A DNA stretch of 64,000 nucleotides, from the NCBI GenBank assembly GCA_025060595.1, contig JANXBX010000001.1, forward strand, positions 121,696-185,695, written 5' to 3'. The stretch comes from Synergistota bacterium. Its GTDB lineage: Bacteria; Synergistota; GBS-1. Made by a program: the position numbers and the translations under genes. Positions within the stretch are counted from its first letter, which is position 1, and each line of letters begins with the position of its first letter. Below the pieces are notes generated by a model. That model made no database searches, had not been told where the DNA came from, and was given only the letters and a program-made list of their open reading frames with translations. This document shows, in pieces, positions 62,634 through 64,000 of this stretch.

Positions 62634-63818
62634 TCAAAACTCTATAGCTTTACCCTCTTCCGCTGACCAATACGCAGCATATATTATCCTTATAGTCTCA
62701 TAGGCGAGATCAAAATCAGAAAGAGGCTTTCTATCATACCATACGCATTCAACAAAGTCTTGAAGCTCCCCTACATAGCCCCTTAATATCTCATCACATA
62801 CAAACACATGCTGCCAACCTATATAGGTAGGCAGCATCTCGGCTATAGCAACATCTTCAAGTCCCATTTCATCTAAAAAGTAAGCATCCATGCACCCAGG
62901 AGGGGTCAATCTGCAAATTAGACTAGAATCGCTTGTATAAACCTCAACATAGTTATTAGTGCCACCTAAAACCGTGTCAACTGCTATAACCAATGCTTTC
63001 GTTCCATCGGAAAAGGTAAGCGTTAAAGTAGCCACATCCTCCACATCCCAAGGTTTAGCCCTTATATAGCTTCTTTCCCCCTCCCTTATAGCGTTAGTAG
63101 CCACTCCCACATCACAACTTACCTTTTTAACAATTATATTTTCTCCTCGCGATTCCGATTCACATTTCTTAAGCCAAAGAAGCCCAGAAAGAGGATGACA
63201 ACCTATTCTTATTAAGCTTCCTCCCCCTGTTTTATTCCAATATCCTGCGAGGGGAGAGCTCGAACCAGCTAAACTCTCCTCACCTTTCATGAATAAAATT
63301 TTGCTTTTCCTCTTTCTAATTATTTCGGCTGCTTTCTGGATTGTCGGAGCATAGACATAGTTTTCAGCATACATAAATAATCTGTCGCTATTCTTAACAA
63401 TCCTTTTGAGCCTTTCAATTTCCTCTAAAACATACTCATACATAACCTTCTTCGAAACATTTTTACCTATCGGCTCTAAATCCCCTTCACGACCAAAATA
63501 CCCAGTTAGCGGTTTCTCACAGATAACGTGTTTACCAGCCTCAAAAGATTCCATTACCATCACAGAATGCAAGAAAGGAGGAGTACATATATCTACGACA
63601 TCTATCTCCTTATCATCAAGGATGTTTCTATAATCAGTAAACGCCTTTTCGATCCCATAAATCTCTGCCATCTTCTTAGCTTTCTCCTCAACTATATCCG
63701 CTACTGCTTTAATCCTTACAGGGATACCGCTTATTTTTTTATAACCATTTAGATGAAGATAGGAAGCGTAACCGCTCCCTACTATCCCAACCGTTAAAGG
63801 TTTTGCCGTCCTTTCCAA
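62634..63818 (-). CDS. Gfo/Idh/MocA family oxidoreductase
   Basis: 394 residues. The NAD site is VGIVGSGYASYLHLNGY and the catalytic block CEKPLTGYFG. The C-terminal alpha/beta domain includes GGSLIRIGCHPLSGLLWLK and VAVDTVLGGTNNYVEVYTSD. It is longer than usual because of an insert near 125-150. The TTG start is 9 bases after AGGAGG. It is 16 bases before the second Gfo/Idh gene. Two such enzymes next to KduI suggest successive oxidations of a sugar acid or cyclitol. Confidence 0.88.
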   Translation of the reverse strand: MERTAKPLTVGIVGSGYASYLHLNGYKKISGIPVRIKAVADIVEEKAKKMAEIYGIEKAFTDYRNILDDKEIDVVDICTPPFLHSVMVMESFEAGKHVICEKPLTGYFGREGDLEPIGKNVSKKVMYEYVLEEIERLKRIVKNSDRLFMYAENYVYAPTIQKAAEIIRKRKSKILFMKGEESLAGSSSPLAGYWNKTGGGSLIRIGCHPLSGLLWLKKCESESRGENIIVKKVSCDVGVATNAIREGERSYIRAKPWDVEDVATLTLTFSDGTKALVIAVDTVLGGTNNYVEVYTSDSSLICRLTPPGCMDAYFLDEMGLEDVAIAEMLPTYIGWQHVFVCDEILRGYVGELQDFVECVWYDRKPLSDFDLAYETIRIIYAAYWSAEEGKAIEF

Positions 63819-63850
63819 CTTTAAACACCTCCTATTTCATGATAAATAAA

Positions 63851-63882
63851 GGGCCGTTGGCATTGCTTCATGCCAACGGCCC
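63851..63882 (-). terminator. Terminator of the partial right-edge gene
   Basis: On the minus strand a perfect 13-bp stem GGGCCGTTGGCAT/ATGCCAACGGCCC with a 6-base loop, followed by TTTATTTATC, 16 bases after the stop at 63899. Confidence 0.9.
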
Positions 63883-63898
63883 TCTTTCTAATCGAAAC

Positions 63899-64000
63899 TC
63901 AACTCCTATAAGGATATATGCCAAACTGCTTAAAGAACTCTATACCCTTTTTAATATCCTCTTCATAATTATCAAAAGTGTTAGCCTCAATAGCTATAAT
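63899..64000 (-). CDS. C-terminal end of a gene cut by the window edge
   Basis: The last 33 codons only, ending at TGA 63901-63899. The peptide contains AIEANTFDNYEEDIKKGIEF and FFKQFGIYPYRS. The ending resembles the last helix of xylose-isomerase-like TIM-barrel sugar isomerases/epimerases, often neighbours of Gfo/Idh genes, but the fragment is too short to be sure. Its own terminator follows. Confidence 0.7.
   Translation of the reverse strand: MIAIEANTFDNYEEDIKKGIEFFKQFGIYPYRS

Noticed and set aside
1..64000. Prophage, IS elements or CRISPR arrays
   Set aside because: No transposase, integrase, phage structural gene or regularly spaced direct repeats were seen on either strand.

Overview
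The window is 64 kb of AT-rich bacterial chromosome with very dense coding. Genes often overlap by 4 to 50 bases, and TTG and GTG starts are common. The gene content points to an anaerobic, Gram-negative-type (diderm) fermenter. There is a four-subunit 2-oxoacid:ferredoxin oxidoreductase and a TolC/RND efflux set, and uptake is by TRAP and tricarboxylate transporters. TopA has no zinc-finger tail, SecA has no zinc-binding tail, and a LarA homolog is present. Synergistota, Thermotogota-like or Atribacterota-like lineages would fit; the sequence alone does not decide. I see no prophage, IS element, CRISPR array or rRNA.

Layout. 1-4392: ribD (minus), then an HDOD protein, sensor kinase and double-receiver regulator (plus). 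4385-7224 (minus): CBS-ACT protein, secreted DUF4139 protein, PhoU. 7304-7393: tRNA-Leu(CAA). 7402-9729 (minus): panC, then a regulated leader, then phenylacetate-CoA ligase. 9808-16439 (minus): HEPN/MNT pair, flavoprotein, two HD-GYP proteins, PseG-like protein, dCTP deaminase, a hypothetical. 16510-16584: tRNA-Ala(GGC). 16807-29291: endonuclease III, a secreted protein, korDABC, a Gld-type ABC operon, an adenosine-specific kinase, isocitrate dehydrogenase, L28 (plus) and a DUF401 permease. 29302-42070 (minus): topA, larA, divIC-like, argS, a DUF3857-like protein, secA, a three-gene serine cassette, hpf. 42219-49745 (plus): split LysO and a TetR-controlled TolC/MFP/RND operon. 49751-55532 (minus): iclR, tctABC, aroD, aroE. 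55785-64000 (minus): TRAP transporter plus a sugar-acid catabolic cluster (KduI, cupin, two Gfo/Idh oxidoreductases, a racemase-like protein, unknowns). No gene-free stretch exceeds 300 bases.

The most striking finding is a pair of apparent aromatic amino acid attenuators. Upstream of aroE lies a consensus promoter, then a Shine-Dalgarno site and a 36-codon leader whose residues 11-22 read WFSFYYYFYFTW (10 of 12 aromatic). Competing RNA stems and an intrinsic terminator follow, just before aroE. Upstream of the phenylacetate-CoA ligase gene lies a second promoter-leader-terminator unit. It has a 21-codon Tyr/Phe-rich leader ORF and a 10-bp antiterminator that excludes the terminator. If both are real, the aryl-CoA ligase belongs to the aromatic amino acid biosynthetic regulon. 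That would suggest biosynthetic salvage of aryl acids (ligase, then reductive carboxylation by a ferredoxin oxidoreductase) rather than degradation.

Other points of note: two genes whose best Shine-Dalgarno-spaced start is ATA; likely leaderless mRNAs; a one-base frameshift near the end of a Gfo/Idh gene; a KdgR-like operator; a TetR operator inside its own promoter; and a serine pathway cassette ending in a histidine-phosphatase-type candidate phosphoserine phosphatase.
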